NCBI RefSeq assembly: GCF_024204645.1
Contig: NZ_CP100351.1
Coordinates: 1,364,001 to 1,428,000 of the forward strand
Length of the DNA: 64,000 nucleotides
Source: Desulfomicrobium sp. ZS1
Lineage (GTDB): Bacteria > Desulfobacterota > Desulfovibrionia > Desulfovibrionales > Desulfomicrobiaceae
Direction: 5' to 3'
A program made the translations under genes and the position numbers. Below are positions 51,805 to 61,624 of the stretch, piece after piece. The notes below the pieces were generated by a model that saw only the letters and a program-made list of their open reading frames with translations, did not search any database and was not told the DNA's origin. Position 1 is the stretch's first letter, and each line of letters begins with the position of its first letter.

Positions 51805-53076
51805 CTATTTCTTCAATCTGCCGATGCAGGCCAGTCCATCCTCTTCCAGTGCCACCAGATCATTGTAGACCTCGCGCTTGCGGACGAGCACGTGCTTGTC
51901 GCCCTCGACCATGATTTCGGCGGCGCGTGCTCTGGAATTGTACTGCGAGGACATGACAAATCCGTAGGCCCCGGCTGAGAAGGCGGCCAGCAGGTCGCCC
52001 TGGGCGACCTTGGAAAAGGTGCGGTTCTTGGCCAGAAAATCGCCGGACTCGCAGATGGGGCCGACCACATCGGCGGTCATCTCCTCGCCGTTTCCTTCAC
52101 GTACCGACGCGATGCGATGGTAGGAGCCATAAAGGGAAGGGCGAACCAGATCGTTCATGGCCGCGTCGACAATGACGAACGTCTTGTCTTCGTTGGTCTT
52201 GGTGTACTGCACTTCGGTTACCAGGATGCCGGTGTTTCCGGCGATGACCCTTCCAGGCTCAAGGATGAGGGTCACATCCAGACCCTTGAGGGACTCGATG
52301 AGGGCCTTGCCAAGTTCCTCGGGATGCGGCGGAGTTTCCTCGTTGTAGGTGATCCCGAGGCCGCCGCCCAGATCCAGGTACTTGATCTTGATGCCCATCT
52401 GCACCAACTGACCATGAAATTCTTTCAGCTTTTCCAGCGCTTCCATAAAGGGAGAAAGCTGGGTCAGCTGGGAGCCGATATGACAATCCATGCCGATGGG
52501 TTCGACATTGGGCAGGCTCTGAGCCAGGGCATAGGCTTTCAGGGCGTCGGTTCGGGACAGCCCGAACTTGTTCTCCTTGAGACCGGTCGACACATAGGGG
52601 TGGGTCTTGGGATCCACGTCGGGGTTGATGCGCAGGCTGACCCGCGCGACCTTGTCCAGACCGCCGGCCACTTCGTTGATGCGTTCAAGTTCCTGCACGG
52701 ACTCCACATTGAACATGAGGATGTCGGCAAAGAGGGCTTCCTGGATTTCCACGGCCTTCTTGCCCACTCCCGAATAGACGATTTTTTTCGGATCCACCCC
52801 GGCTCTGAGCGCCCGGAAAAGCTCGCCGCCGGAGACGATGTCCGTACCGGCTCCTTCCTGGGCTAGAATCTTGAGAAAGCCCAGGTTGGAGTTGGCCTTG
52901 ACCGAGTAGCAGGTCAGGTGGTCGATGCCGTCGAAAGCGGAGTCAAAGGCTTTGTAGTGGCGCTTCAAGGTCGTCGCGGAATAGATGTAGAGCGGGGTGC
53001 CGTATTCGTAGACCAGATCGGCCACGGCTATGTCCTCGGCGTGAAGTTGCCCATTCTTGTATTGGAAATAATGCAT
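51805..53076 (-). CDS. lysA: Diaminopimelate decarboxylase
   Basis: A 423-residue PLP enzyme for the last step of lysine synthesis. The PLP lysine lies in CYSVKANSN near residue 60, HIGSQLTQLSPF and the glycine loop LGGGLGI bind PLP, and CESGDFLAKNR supplies the active-site Cys of the partner subunit. The length is normal. It is the last gene of the leftward group and ends at the bidirectional terminator. Confidence 0.96.
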   Translation of the reverse strand: MHYFQYKNGQLHAEDIAVADLVYEYGTPLYIYSATTLKRHYKAFDSAFDGIDHLTCYSVKANSNLGFLKILAQEGAGTDIVSGGELFRALRAGVDPKKIVYSGVGKKAVEIQEALFADILMFNVESVQELERINEVAGGLDKVARVSLRINPDVDPKTHPYVSTGLKENKFGLSRTDALKAYALAQSLPNVEPIGMDCHIGSQLTQLSPFMEALEKLKEFHGQLVQMGIKIKYLDLGGGLGITYNEETPPHPEELGKALIESLKGLDVTLILEPGRVIAGNTGILVTEVQYTKTNEDKTFVIVDAAMNDLVRPSLYGSYHRIASVREGNGEEMTADVVGPICESGDFLAKNRTFSKVAQGDLLAAFSAGAYGFVMSSQYNSRARAAEIMVEGDKHVLVRKREVYNDLVALEEDGLACIGRLKK

Positions 53077-53105
53077 ATGTGTTCTCCTTTCGGGATTAAG
53101 GGGCG

Positions 53106-53513
53106 TTACGGGGTGAGCGTGATGATTTCCGAAAACGCGGGAGCAATGATCTGGTGCGTGTTGTCCGCCTTCAGACGGACGCGCAGGGTCTGGCCGGGCA
53201 GTGGTTCGCAGATGGTGAAAATATAGCTGTTTTCCTGGCGGTAGACCTCGGAACTGAAGGGGTAGTACTTGCGCACGAAGGACGGAGTGAACGGGCAGGT
53301 GGGGCAGCCGTCCTGCTCGATCTCGACCATAAAATATTCGAGATTGACGAGTCGTCCGCCCAGCTTGGCATTGATCAGCAGGCAGCCCTCTTCCGTGCGG
53401 ACTTCCATGTGGTTGATCTGGATCATCTCTTCACTGACGATGGGCTGCGGCCATTCCTTTTTGCCGCAGGCGGCGAGCATGAGAACAAGAAACAGGAAAA
53501 GAATGCGTTTCAT
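53106..53513 (-). CDS. Small predicted lipoprotein of unknown function
   Basis: A 135-residue protein starting MKRILFLFLVLMLAACGKKE, a signal peptide with lipobox LAAC and Cys near residue 15. The mature part is beta-rich, with a CPTC pair near residue 70 in an otherwise cysteine-poor sequence. The ATG overlaps the mutS stop by four bases. I do not recognise the family. It is probably anchored in the outer or inner membrane facing the periplasm. Confidence 0.75.
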   Translation of the reverse strand: MKRILFLFLVLMLAACGKKEWPQPIVSEEMIQINHMEVRTEEGCLLINAKLGGRLVNLEYFMVEIEQDGCPTCPFTPSFVRKYYPFSSEVYRQENSYIFTICEPLPGQTLRVRLKADNTHQIIAPAFSEIITLTP

Positions 53514-56128
53514 GACAATCCTGCCATTGCTTTCCACTGGTGGAGCAGGGTCAGTGCGTCCAGAGGGGAAAGCTCGTTGACGTTGAGTTTTTTCAGGGCC
53601 TGAAGAACCTGATGCTCCTCGGGCTGTTTGTGCGAGACCGGCGCCTTGGTCAGACCGGGCAGGGAGACCTGCCTGCTGATAAAGTCATTGCGTTTGGCTC
53701 CGCCGGGAGCGTGACGCTCCAGCACCGCCAGAATTTCCTTGGCCCGGGTCACGACCGAGGCCGGGACGCCTGCCAGCCGGGCCACCTCGATGCCGTAGCT
53801 GCGGTCTGCCGGTCCGGGAACCATGCGGCGCAAAAAGACGATGTCGCCCTTCCATTCCTTGATGGCGATATTGTAATTGCGAACTCCGGGCAAGCGTTCC
53901 TCAAGCACGGTCAGCTCGTGGTAATGGGTCGCAAAAAGGGTGCGGATTCCGCCCTGGCGTCTGACCAGCTCTTCGGCCACGGCCCAAGCCAGGGAGAGAC
54001 CGTCGAAGGTGCTTGTGCCTCGTCCGATTTCGTCCAGAATGACCAGCGAGCGTTTGCCTGCCTGGCGCAGGATGCGGGCCGTCTCCGTCATTTCGACCAT
54101 GAAGGTTGATTGGCCCATGGCCAGGTTGTCCGATGCGCCGACGCGTGAAAAAATGCGGTCGCAAAGTCCAAGCCGGGCCTTCGAGGCGGGAACGAACCCA
54201 CCCATCTGGGCCAGGATGCAGATGAGCGCCACTTGCCTGAGCACCGTCGACTTGCCTGCCATGTTCGGGCCGGTGATGAGCAGTACCCGGCCGGAGTCGT
54301 CCAGGGTCAGGTCGTTGGGGATGTAGCCCGAGCGACCCTGCACCGCCTCGACCACGGGATGGCGTCCGCCCTTGATGGCGATTTCCAGCCCGTCATGCAG
54401 CTCGGGTCTGCTCCATTCCCATTTGCGCGCGGCATGAGCGAGCCCCTGGGCAAAATCAAGCTCGGCCAGGATTGTGGCCATATGCATGAAACGGGCGCGA
54501 TGCCCAGCCACTTCCTCGCGCAGGGCCAGAAAAAGCTGGTACTCGCGGGTTTTGCGTTGATCCGAGGCGCTAAGCAATTTTTCTTCAAGGATTTTAAGTT
54601 CTTCGGTGATATAGCGTTCGGCGTTGACCAGGGTTTGGCGACGGATGAAGTGGGCCGGTGGTTCGGCCGCGACTGCCCGGCTCAATTCGAAATAATAGCC
54701 GAAGACCTTGGTGTATCCGAGCTTGAGCTTGGGGATATTGCAGGCCGCGCGCTCTCGTTCGAGCATGCCCGCGAGCGCCGCCTCGCCATGGTCGGTCAGG
54801 TCCATGAGTTCGTCGAGGGCATCGTCGTAGCCGGGCCTGAAGAGCCCCCCCTCGGTGATGACCGGCGGCAGGGAATCGGCCAGCGCGCGGGTCAAGAGGC
54901 CGTGTACGTCATCCATATTGTCCCAGTCGCGCAGCAATGCGGCAAGCCTCGGCGGCGGGGACTCAAGTTCAAGGAGGGCCTGCCGCAGGCGCGGCAGAAC
55001 GCCGAGCGACGCCTTGAGGGCCGCAAAATCCTTGGGCGTCGAACGGTTGACGACAATGCGCGTACACAGTCGTTCCAGATCGTAGACCGTGTCCAGCGCC
55101 CGGCGCAGATCCTCGCGGATGCTATCGCCATCGTGCAGATAGGCGACCAGTTCCTGCACGGGCAGGATGCTCCCGAGGTCCTTGAAGGGCTGGTGCATCC
55201 GGGTCTCCAGCAGCCTGCCGCCCATGGGGGTCTGGGTCTGATCCAGGACCTGCCACAAGGTGCCGCGCCCCTTTCTTCCGTCCATGGTCCTGAAGAGTTC
55301 CAGATTGCGCTCCGTGACCTCGTCCAGGAGCAGGGTGGCGGAGAGGTCCAGGGGAATGAAAGGCGAGAGGTGGCCAAGGTCGCGCTTCTGGGTCAGCTCC
55401 AGGTAGGTCAGGAGCGCTCCGCAACAGCGGATCAGGGCCGGCTTGTCGCCTAGATCAAGGGTCTGCAGGTTGGGGACGGCCTGGGCGCGCAGGAGCTTGT
55501 CCCGGGCACCGCGCTCGTCGAAATAGGATTTCTGCGGATAGCGCGAGAGCCTGGCCTGCCATTGCTCGAAGCCCTTGGGCAGGGCCTGAGTCTCGGTCAG
55601 GAGCAGCTCGCGCGGGTCCATTTTGACCAGCCATTGCCACAGCACGGCCTCGCTTTTGGTCTGAATGCCGGACCAGACGCCGGTGGAGAAATCGACCCAG
55701 GCCAGACCGCCGCCGAGGTCGGCATCCCAGTACAGGGCTCCCAGAAAATTGTGACCTTTGGCGTCGAGGTTGATATCCTCCACCACGGTGCCCGGGGTCA
55801 ACACCCGTGTCACCTCGCGTTTGACCAACCCCTTGGCCTGCTTCGGGTCCTCGACCTGATCGCACAGGGCCACCTTGTAGCCCTTGTCCAGCAACTGGCG
55901 AAGGTATTCGTCGATGGCGTGATGCGGCATCCCGCACATGGGTACGGGATTCTCCGCGCCGGGGTTGCGGCTGGTCAGGGTGATCTGCAGCTCCCGGGCC
56001 GCGATCTGGGCGTCCTCGAAGAAAAGTTCGAAAAAATCTCCCATGCGAAAGAAGACCAGGGTGCCCGGATATTCTTCCTTGACCCGCAGGTACTGCTCCA
56101 TCATGGGCGTGACCTTGACTGTGCTCAT
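53510..56128 (-). CDS. mutS: DNA mismatch repair protein MutS
   Basis: An 872-residue MutS1. The N-terminal mismatch-binding domain has the Phe-x-Glu motif in GDFFELFFEDA; the clamp and lever domains follow. The ATPase carries Walker A GPNMAGKST near residue 625, Walker B LVILDEIGRGTSTFDG, and FATHYHEL. A C-terminal helical segment ends QWKAMAGLS. The ATG at 56128 was chosen because relatives begin near TPMMEQYLRVKE. It overlaps neighbours by four bases on both sides. Confidence 0.97.
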   Translation of the reverse strand: MSTVKVTPMMEQYLRVKEEYPGTLVFFRMGDFFELFFEDAQIAARELQITLTSRNPGAENPVPMCGMPHHAIDEYLRQLLDKGYKVALCDQVEDPKQAKGLVKREVTRVLTPGTVVEDINLDAKGHNFLGALYWDADLGGGLAWVDFSTGVWSGIQTKSEAVLWQWLVKMDPRELLLTETQALPKGFEQWQARLSRYPQKSYFDERGARDKLLRAQAVPNLQTLDLGDKPALIRCCGALLTYLELTQKRDLGHLSPFIPLDLSATLLLDEVTERNLELFRTMDGRKGRGTLWQVLDQTQTPMGGRLLETRMHQPFKDLGSILPVQELVAYLHDGDSIREDLRRALDTVYDLERLCTRIVVNRSTPKDFAALKASLGVLPRLRQALLELESPPPRLAALLRDWDNMDDVHGLLTRALADSLPPVITEGGLFRPGYDDALDELMDLTDHGEAALAGMLERERAACNIPKLKLGYTKVFGYYFELSRAVAAEPPAHFIRRQTLVNAERYITEELKILEEKLLSASDQRKTREYQLFLALREEVAGHRARFMHMATILAELDFAQGLAHAARKWEWSRPELHDGLEIAIKGGRHPVVEAVQGRSGYIPNDLTLDDSGRVLLITGPNMAGKSTVLRQVALICILAQMGGFVPASKARLGLCDRIFSRVGASDNLAMGQSTFMVEMTETARILRQAGKRSLVILDEIGRGTSTFDGLSLAWAVAEELVRRQGGIRTLFATHYHELTVLEERLPGVRNYNIAIKEWKGDIVFLRRMVPGPADRSYGIEVARLAGVPASVVTRAKEILAVLERHAPGGAKRNDFISRQVSLPGLTKAPVSHKQPEEHQVLQALKKLNVNELSPLDALTLLHQWKAMAGLS

Positions 56129-57219
56129 GACGCTTCGTCGCTTAAGAGCTGGCGGATGGTTATGGAGTGCCAGGACATGCATTTGGGGCAGCAGAAGAAG
56201 ATCTGCCCACGTTTCAAACCGCAGCGGCCGCAGACAAAGCGTTTCGCCTCGCGCGCGCGGCGCAGCAGAAATTCCAGTTGCAATTCAAAGACCGCAGTCA
56301 TCTGCTGCTCCGGCAGGGACATGGTCAGAAGCTCCAGGCGGGCGGGCCAGAAGGAGGGGCTCATGAGCAGGGTTTTCTCCTGCCAGGTCTTGGCTTCCTC
56401 GATGCGGCCATGGGCGCGCAGCAGGCATCCGGCATAATGCAGCGGGGCCAGCTCAGGCGGATGCCTGTCGATGACGGTCAGCAAGGCGTCCAGATATGCC
56501 GCCGGCAGGATGGCCTTCACGGGCGCGCCCGAATCCTCGAAATCAAGCAGAGGGTCGAGCAGCACGAAGCCCAGATGCGTGCCGACCGAACCAAGGCCCT
56601 GGTCGAGCAGGCAGAGGACATCATCCCAGGATTCCCGGCTGATCTGGAACATGATTCCTTCAAGCCATGCCTCGGGGGAGGCGGGATAGATTTCCCTGGC
56701 CTCCGCCAGTAGCCCCTGCTCCGTGATCTCGGTTCCGGTCGTGGCGGCACGGACCAGATAGTGGGCGGCCTGCAGATCATGGCCCATTTTCCGGTATTGG
56801 CGGCTGGCGGCCAGAAAATCGCCACCTTTGGCATGTAGGAGGGCCAGCTCCAGTTCCAGCGCGGGCTTGTCGCCGCCGATGTCGCGGCATTTCCGCAAGG
56901 CCTCCTGGGCGCGGTCAAGAATGCCGGCCCGGGAGTAGTCGCGCCCGAGTTCAAAATAGATGCGGGCCTGATCCTCGCGGTTCAGGTCCGCGCGGTGCAA
57001 AAGGGAGCTGCGCATCTGAATGGCCCGGTCAAGCTCCCCGCGCATACGGTAGAGGTTGCCGAGAGCCGAACAGATCTCCACTGCGCCCTGATGGTTGCGC
57101 ATGGCGCGCGAAAGGTCGTCGATGGCGGCCAGGGCGTCTTGGGCCGGGTTGGGCGGCACAGGAGAGAAAAGGTCGGCGTGGTCGTCGCGCAGGCCCAGGA
57201 GGGATCGTAGCCATTGCAT
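56125..57219 (-). CDS. LapB/YciM-like TPR protein with C-terminal zinc ribbon
   Basis: A 364-residue protein. Several TPR repeats (about residues 30-300; for example GNLYRMRGELDRAIQMR and YFELGRDYSRAGILDRAQEAL) are followed by a rubredoxin-like CGRCG and CCPKC pair near residues 335-352. This is the layout of LapB, which controls LpxC turnover and lipopolysaccharide level in E. coli. E. coli LapB has an N-terminal membrane anchor; the start here (MQWLRSLLGLRDD) is only weakly hydrophobic. A LapA-like gene lies about 1.1 kb upstream. Confidence 0.82.
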   Translation of the reverse strand: MQWLRSLLGLRDDHADLFSPVPPNPAQDALAAIDDLSRAMRNHQGAVEICSALGNLYRMRGELDRAIQMRSSLLHRADLNREDQARIYFELGRDYSRAGILDRAQEALRKCRDIGGDKPALELELALLHAKGGDFLAASRQYRKMGHDLQAAHYLVRAATTGTEITEQGLLAEAREIYPASPEAWLEGIMFQISRESWDDVLCLLDQGLGSVGTHLGFVLLDPLLDFEDSGAPVKAILPAAYLDALLTVIDRHPPELAPLHYAGCLLRAHGRIEEAKTWQEKTLLMSPSFWPARLELLTMSLPEQQMTAVFELQLEFLLRRAREAKRFVCGRCGLKRGQIFFCCPKCMSWHSITIRQLLSDEAS

Positions 57220-57229
57220 GTGTTTGCTC

Positions 57230-58249
57230 CTAGGTCAGATGCCTGGCGTACCACTCGCCGGCAATGGCCAAGCCTTCGCGCACGTCATAAGCGGGGTCGT
57301 AGCCGAGTAGCCTGCGGCTTTTGGAAATATCGGCCAGGGAGTGCCGAACGTCCCCGGCGCGGAAATCCCGGTGCGAGGGCAACGCTTCAGCGCAAGCCGG
57401 CATGGATTTGGCGACCTCGTCGCGGATGAGATAAAACAACTCGCCAAGCGTGGTGCGCTGCCCAAAGGCGACATTGAACACGCTCCCGGCAACGTCCGGA
57501 CCCGTGGCGCATGCTGCCAGGATGTTGGCCTGCACGCAATTGTCGATGAAGCAGAAATCGCGACTTGTTTCACCGTCGCCGTTGATCCAGACAGTTTCAC
57601 CGCGCAGCAGGCCCGCGAACCATTTGGGGATGACCGCCGCATAGGCGCCCTCGGGATCTTGGCGTTTTCCGAAGACATTGAAATAGCGCAGCCCCACGCT
57701 GTCCAGGCCATAGGTTTTGAGGAAGACCTCGGCATACAGCTCATTCACGTACTTGGTCACGGCGTAGGGAGACAAGGGCTTTCCGATGGTGTCCTCGACC
57801 TTGGGCAGGCCGGGGTGATCGCCGTAGGTGGAGCTTGAGGCCGCGTACACGAAGCGCCTGACCTTGCTGTCCTTGGCGGCGACCAGCATGTTCAGAAAGC
57901 CGGTCACGTTGTTGGCGTTGGTCAGCAGCGGATCGACAATGGAGCGGGGCACCGAGCCAAGTGCGGCCTGGTGCAGGACATAGGTTGCGCCCTTGCATGC
58001 CTCCATGCAGGTGGGCAGGTCCCGGATGTCGCCTTCGATGAAGCGGAAACGGGCCCACTGCTCAGGAGTCACGCTGCCTTGGACTTCGTCCAGATTGTGT
58101 CTGTGGCCGGTGGAAAAATTATCAAGACCCGTGACCTCGTGATCATGGCGCAGCAGGGTTTCCAGCAGGTTCGAGCCGATGAATCCGGCAACGCCGGTGA
58201 CGAGCCAGCGTTGTTTGGATTCCAGAAGAGGGAGTATTTTTTTATGCAT
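57230..58249 (-). CDS. NAD-dependent nucleotide-sugar epimerase (WbpP/TviC-like)
   Basis: A 339-residue short-chain dehydrogenase-type enzyme. NAD loop [12 protein letters not shown] near residue 19, catalytic SSSTYG and YAVTK with the Tyr/Lys pair, [12 protein letters not shown] and a SRDFCFIDN segment are as in UDP-N-acetylglucosamine 4-epimerases of the WbpP/TviC group. It probably supplies UDP-GalNAc-type sugars for surface polysaccharide. It starts behind the terminator at 58268-58305 and lies 10 bases before the LapB-like gene, consistent with an envelope role. Confidence 0.88.
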   Translation of the reverse strand: MHKKILPLLESKQRWLVTGVAGFIGSNLLETLLRHDHEVTGLDNFSTGHRHNLDEVQGSVTPEQWARFRFIEGDIRDLPTCMEACKGATYVLHQAALGSVPRSIVDPLLTNANNVTGFLNMLVAAKDSKVRRFVYAASSSTYGDHPGLPKVEDTIGKPLSPYAVTKYVNELYAEVFLKTYGLDSVGLRYFNVFGKRQDPEGAYAAVIPKWFAGLLRGETVWINGDGETSRDFCFIDNCVQANILAACATGPDVAGSVFNVAFGQRTTLGELFYLIRDEVAKSMPACAEALPSHRDFRAGDVRHSLADISKSRRLLGYDPAYDVREGLAIAGEWYARHLT

Positions 58250-58267
58250 GAGGTACTCGATATAAGG

Positions 58268-58305
58268 AAAAAAATTGCGTCCCGAAGGGATGATCCTTGG
58301 GACGC
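58268..58305 (-). terminator. Terminator after the LapA-like gene
   Basis: GCGTCCC 58299-58305 (read on the minus strand) pairs with its complement at 58277-58283 with inner pairing, followed by AATTTTTTT. Confidence 0.8.
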
Positions 58306-58342
58306 ACTACAGCAGGGTGGACGACGGATCGTTCCGGATGCT

Positions 58343-58690
58343 TTAGTTCTGGATGTTGTCGGTGGATTCCGTGGTGGTGTACTCATCCATGGTCTTGGGA
58401 CGCAGGGATGCCACTTCGCGCTCCAGGGCATCCACTTCCTTCTTGTACTGGCGGCACTGCTTGGACAGGCGGATTCTTTCCAGGAAGAAGTAGAGGGTGC
58501 AGAGCAGGGCACCGATCACGAAAGCCATGAGGGTGATCAGATAGAAAGGCACCGCCTCGGTCTGGTAATGCCAGCCGAAGACTTTAAGTTCCAGCGCCAG
58601 TTCCTGGATCAGGATCTCATGGTTCTGAACAAAGAAAAGCATGGAGAAAAAGAAAAGGGCTACCAGGCCCAACACCTTGAGATATCGCAT
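58343..58690 (-). CDS. LapA-domain (DUF1049-like) membrane protein
   Basis: A 115-residue protein with two membrane helices (about residues 3-22 and 50-72) and a cytoplasmic coiled coil (RIRLSKQCRQYKKEVDALER). FFVQNHEILIQEL between the helices resembles the FxxQN of LapA. In E. coli LapA sits beside LapB and both affect lipopolysaccharide assembly. ATG at 58690 with AGAGGTGAT upstream was chosen over a GTG nine bases earlier. Confidence 0.78.
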   Translation of the reverse strand: MRYLKVLGLVALFFFSMLFFVQNHEILIQELALELKVFGWHYQTEAVPFYLITLMAFVIGALLCTLYFFLERIRLSKQCRQYKKEVDALEREVASLRPKTMDEYTTTESTDNIQN

Positions 58691-58701
58691 CCGTATCACC
58701 T

Positions 58702-59190
58702 CTACCGTTGAAGGTTGTTGAAAAAGGGCTTCAAGCGCTTGTACGTCTCGCGCAGATGCTCCGGCAGAACGCTCGTTTCCGACATGACGGCCATGAAGGA
58801 GTGGTCTCCGTTCCAGCGCGGCACAAGGTGCACATGAAGATGTTCCCTGATCCCGGCGCCGGCCGCCTCGCCTATATTTACGCCGATATTAATTCCGTGG
58901 GGATTGAAAGCCTGCTCTAAGATAAAAGAGCACTTTTGTACATAGTCCATGATCTCATGACTTTCCCTCGCGTCGAGATCGGTGATGTTGCTGACGTGTC
59001 GATACGGTGTGACCATGAGGTGCCCGTTCGAGTAAGGGAAGATGTTCATGATGACAAAACAGTTCTCGGCGCGGTGCAGCACGAAGCGTTTTTCATCGCC
59101 GTCCGTGGACTCGGGTAGACAGAAGACGCAGGAGTCGGGTTTGGGGCCGAGAATGTAGTTGATGCGCCAGGGTGCGTGTAGTGTTTTCAT
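58702..59190 (-). CDS. HIT-family hydrolase/phosphorylase
   Basis: A 162-residue histidine-triad protein. CVFC near residue 22 is a zinc-type pair, NIFPYSNGHLMVTPYRH precedes the core, and the triad is HLHVHLVPRW near residue 117. Members cleave Ap4A-type dinucleotides or other nucleoside phosphates. It starts two bases after the ABC ATPase gene, so it is in the transporter operon; the link is probably only shared transcription. Confidence 0.9.
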   Translation of the reverse strand: MKTLHAPWRINYILGPKPDSCVFCLPESTDGDEKRFVLHRAENCFVIMNIFPYSNGHLMVTPYRHVSNITDLDARESHEIMDYVQKCSFILEQAFNPHGINIGVNIGEAAGAGIREHLHVHLVPRWNGDHSFMAVMSETSVLPEHLRETYKRLKPFFNNLQR

Positions 59191-59192
59191 GT

Positions 59193-59933
59193 CTACAGGA
59201 TCTGGCTCAGGAATTTCTGGGTGCGCGGATGCTCGGGGCTGGTGAAGAAATGCTCCGGTGTGCCCGTCTCGACGATCTGGCCGTGATCCATGAAGATGAC
59301 GCGGTCCGCCACTTCGCGGGCGAATCCCATCTCGTGGGTCACGACGACCATGGTCATGCCTTCCTTGGCCAGGGTGACCATGACATCCAGGACTTCGCCG
59401 ATCATCTCCGGGTCCAGGGCAGAGGTCGGCTCATCGAAGAGCATGATCTTGGGATTCATGGCCAGCGCCCGGGCAATGGCCACGCGCTGCTGCTGTCCGC
59501 CGGAGAGCATGGCCGGAAAAACTTCCGCCTTCTCCCGGATGCCGACCTTGTCCAGCAAGCTTAAGGCCCGTTTTTTGGCTTCAAGCTCCGGCACTTTTTT
59601 CAGCTTCATGGGAGCCATGGTCAGGTTGCCGAGCACCGTCTTGTGCGGAAAAAGGTTGAAACTCTGAAAGACCATGCCCAGTTCCTGGCGAATCAGATTG
59701 ATATCGTTGTTTTTGGCATTGATATCCTGCCCGTCGACCACGATGCTTCCGCTGTCGATGGTTTCCAGGCGGTTGATGGAACGCAGCAGGGTGGATTTTC
59801 CCGATCCGCTGGGGCCGATGATGACCACTTTCTCGCCGGAATTGATGGACAGGCTGACGTCGTTTAATGCCTGCAGTTGGCCAAAGAACTTGTAGACGTT
59901 CTTGATTTCGATGATGGGCCTAGTCCCGTTCAT
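59193..59933 (-). CDS. Polar amino-acid ABC transporter ATPase
   Basis: A 246-residue GlnQ/HisP-type ATPase. Walker [10 protein letters not shown] near residue 39, Q-loop [19 protein letters not shown], signature [15 protein letters not shown], Walker [16 protein letters not shown] and H-loop [15 protein letters not shown] are all intact. It overlaps the permease gene by 14 bases. Confidence 0.96.
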   Translation of the reverse strand: MNGTRPIIEIKNVYKFFGQLQALNDVSLSINSGEKVVIIGPSGSGKSTLLRSINRLETIDSGSIVVDGQDINAKNNDINLIRQELGMVFQSFNLFPHKTVLGNLTMAPMKLKKVPELEAKKRALSLLDKVGIREKAEVFPAMLSGGQQQRVAIARALAMNPKIMLFDEPTSALDPEMIGEVLDVMVTLAKEGMTMVVVTHEMGFAREVADRVIFMDHGQIVETGTPEHFFTSPEHPRTQKFLSQIL

Positions 59934-60726
59934 AATAATTCAACCTCTGCTCCATTTTACTGACGGCCTTGGACAAGAAGAGCGTGATGACCAGATAAAC
60001 CAGGGCCACCATGGTGTATGTCTCAAAATACATGAAGGATTCGCTGGCGAATTCCCGGCCCCGGCGCAAGAGGTCCGACACGGCCAGGATGGAGACCAAA
60101 GAACTGTCTTTCAGGAGGGCGATGAATTCGTTGCCCACCGGCGGCAGGATGGTCCGCCAGGCCTGGGGCAGGATCACGTACATCATGGTCTGGACGCGAT
60201 TGAAGCCCAGGGATCTGGCAGCTTCGGCCTGTCCCTTGTCGATGGAGTCGATGCCCGCTCGGAACACCTCGCCCATATAGGCACCGTAGCAGATGCCCAT
60301 GGCGAGCACGGCTGCGGCCATAGGCGGAAGATCCTTGAACAACTCGAGGCGGCCAAGGGCGAAGTAGATGTAAAAGAGCTGCACCAGAAGCGGGATGCCG
60401 CGAATGACTTCGACATAGGTCGAAGCGATCAGATTCAGGACCCTGTTGCGGGACAGGCGGCCGAGGCCGGTTATGAGTCCGAGCACCAGGGAGAGCATGA
60501 TGGACAGGACCGTGACCTGAAAGGTGACCAGGACGCCGTCGGGAAGAAATTGCAGAATCCGCCAGTAAGGTTCGGGCTGTGTCACGCACAGATAGGTAAT
60601 GATGCCGATGGCACCAAAAAAAGTAAGCCACCAGGCGTTGAAGAGGCCCGAATCCTTTTGCAGGGGGATGGCCGCGCCGTCGCCGATGTCGATCTTGACA
60701 GCTTTTTTGGAAAATTGTGGGTTCAT
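59920..60726 (-). CDS. Polar amino-acid ABC transporter permease
   Basis: A 268-residue HisM/GlnP-type permease. Residues 30-55 form a first helix; the core (about 70-265) carries [20 protein letters not shown] and the EAA loop [22 protein letters not shown] that contacts the ATPase. One permease gene only, so a homodimer is expected. Confidence 0.94.
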   Translation of the reverse strand: MNPQFSKKAVKIDIGDGAAIPLQKDSGLFNAWWLTFFGAIGIITYLCVTQPEPYWRILQFLPDGVLVTFQVTVLSIMLSLVLGLITGLGRLSRNRVLNLIASTYVEVIRGIPLLVQLFYIYFALGRLELFKDLPPMAAAVLAMGICYGAYMGEVFRAGIDSIDKGQAEAARSLGFNRVQTMMYVILPQAWRTILPPVGNEFIALLKDSSLVSILAVSDLLRRGREFASESFMYFETYTMVALVYLVITLFLSKAVSKMEQRLNYYERD

Positions 60727-60760
60727 GACTGGCCTTGTCGAGTCGCTGGAAAGAAAAGGA

Positions 60761-60784
60761 AAACCGGGGCGTTAGCCCCGGTTT
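60761..60784 (-). terminator. Intra-operon hairpin after the binding-protein gene
   Basis: AAACCGGGGC pairs perfectly with GCCCCGGTTT over a four-base loop, followed on the minus strand by TTTTCCTTTTC. It lies between the binding-protein and permease genes, where partial termination or 3'-end protection keeps the binding protein more abundant. Confidence 0.75.
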
Positions 60785-60790
60785 ATGACA

Positions 60791-61531
60791 TTATTTGGGT
60801 CCGAACCATTTGGCGTAGATCTTGTCGTACTCGCCGTTGGCCTTGATGGCGGCCAGGGCGGAGTTGATCAGTTCCACGGTCTCCGTGTTGCCCTTGTTCA
60901 CGGCAAAGCCCAGGTACTCGGGGGCTTCGGGGGCGATGAGGAAGGCCAGGGTCAGTTTCTGGGAATACTGCTCGTGCTGCAGGGCGTAGTTGGAGGCGAC
61001 GGCATCGTCGGCGATGACGGCGTCGATGCGGCCATTATAAAGGTCTTCCACGGCCAAGCCGATTTCATCATAGGATTTGGCGGTGGCGCCTTCGATCTTC
61101 TTGCAAACGAAATAGCCGGTGGTGCCCATCTGGGAAGCCACGGTCTTGCCGGCCAGGTCGGCGACGGAAGCGATGGCCGCGCCCTTGGGCACGATGACGC
61201 CCTGCTTCACTTCAAAATAGGGGGCGGAAAAACCCATGCTCTGTTTGCGTTCTTCGGTGATGGAGACTGAAGAGGCAATGGCGTCGTACTTACCGGCAGC
61301 AAGACCTGCAAAGATGCCGTCCCAGGCGGTGTTCTTGAGAATGGCGTTGAATCCGCCGGCCTTGCCCATGGCCATGACGACCTCGGGACCAAAGCCCACG
61401 ATGTTCTTGTCGGCGTCAATCATTTCCATTGGCGGATAGGTGGCATCCACCGCAAAGACGACATCCTTGGCCAGAGCATTTGAGGCCATGAGAAAAAGAG
61501 CCAGCAAAACTAGTGCAATCCGTGTACGCAT
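60791..61531 (-). CDS. Polar amino-acid ABC transporter periplasmic binding protein
   Basis: A 246-residue family-3 solute-binding protein. Signal peptide MRTRIALVLLALFLMASNALA, then VVFAVDATYPPMEMID, GFGPEVVMAMGK, WDGIFAGLAAGKYDAI and SVSITEERKQSMGFSAPYF, which line the ligand site. The start at 61531 follows GGAGGACGT; an earlier ATG at 61603 is less likely. The ligand is probably an amino acid, unspecified. Confidence 0.95.
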   Translation of the reverse strand: MRTRIALVLLALFLMASNALAKDVVFAVDATYPPMEMIDADKNIVGFGPEVVMAMGKAGGFNAILKNTAWDGIFAGLAAGKYDAIASSVSITEERKQSMGFSAPYFEVKQGVIVPKGAAIASVADLAGKTVASQMGTTGYFVCKKIEGATAKSYDEIGLAVEDLYNGRIDAVIADDAVASNYALQHEQYSQKLTLAFLIAPEAPEYLGFAVNKGNTETVELINSALAAIKANGEYDKIYAKWFGPK

Positions 61532-61624
61532 ACGTCCTCCAGAGCTGGTAAAATGATGATTTTCCGAAAATTTGTCCGGCAGACCAAAATGACACAAAAT
61601 CATTAAAGAATTGCCATGGTTTGG

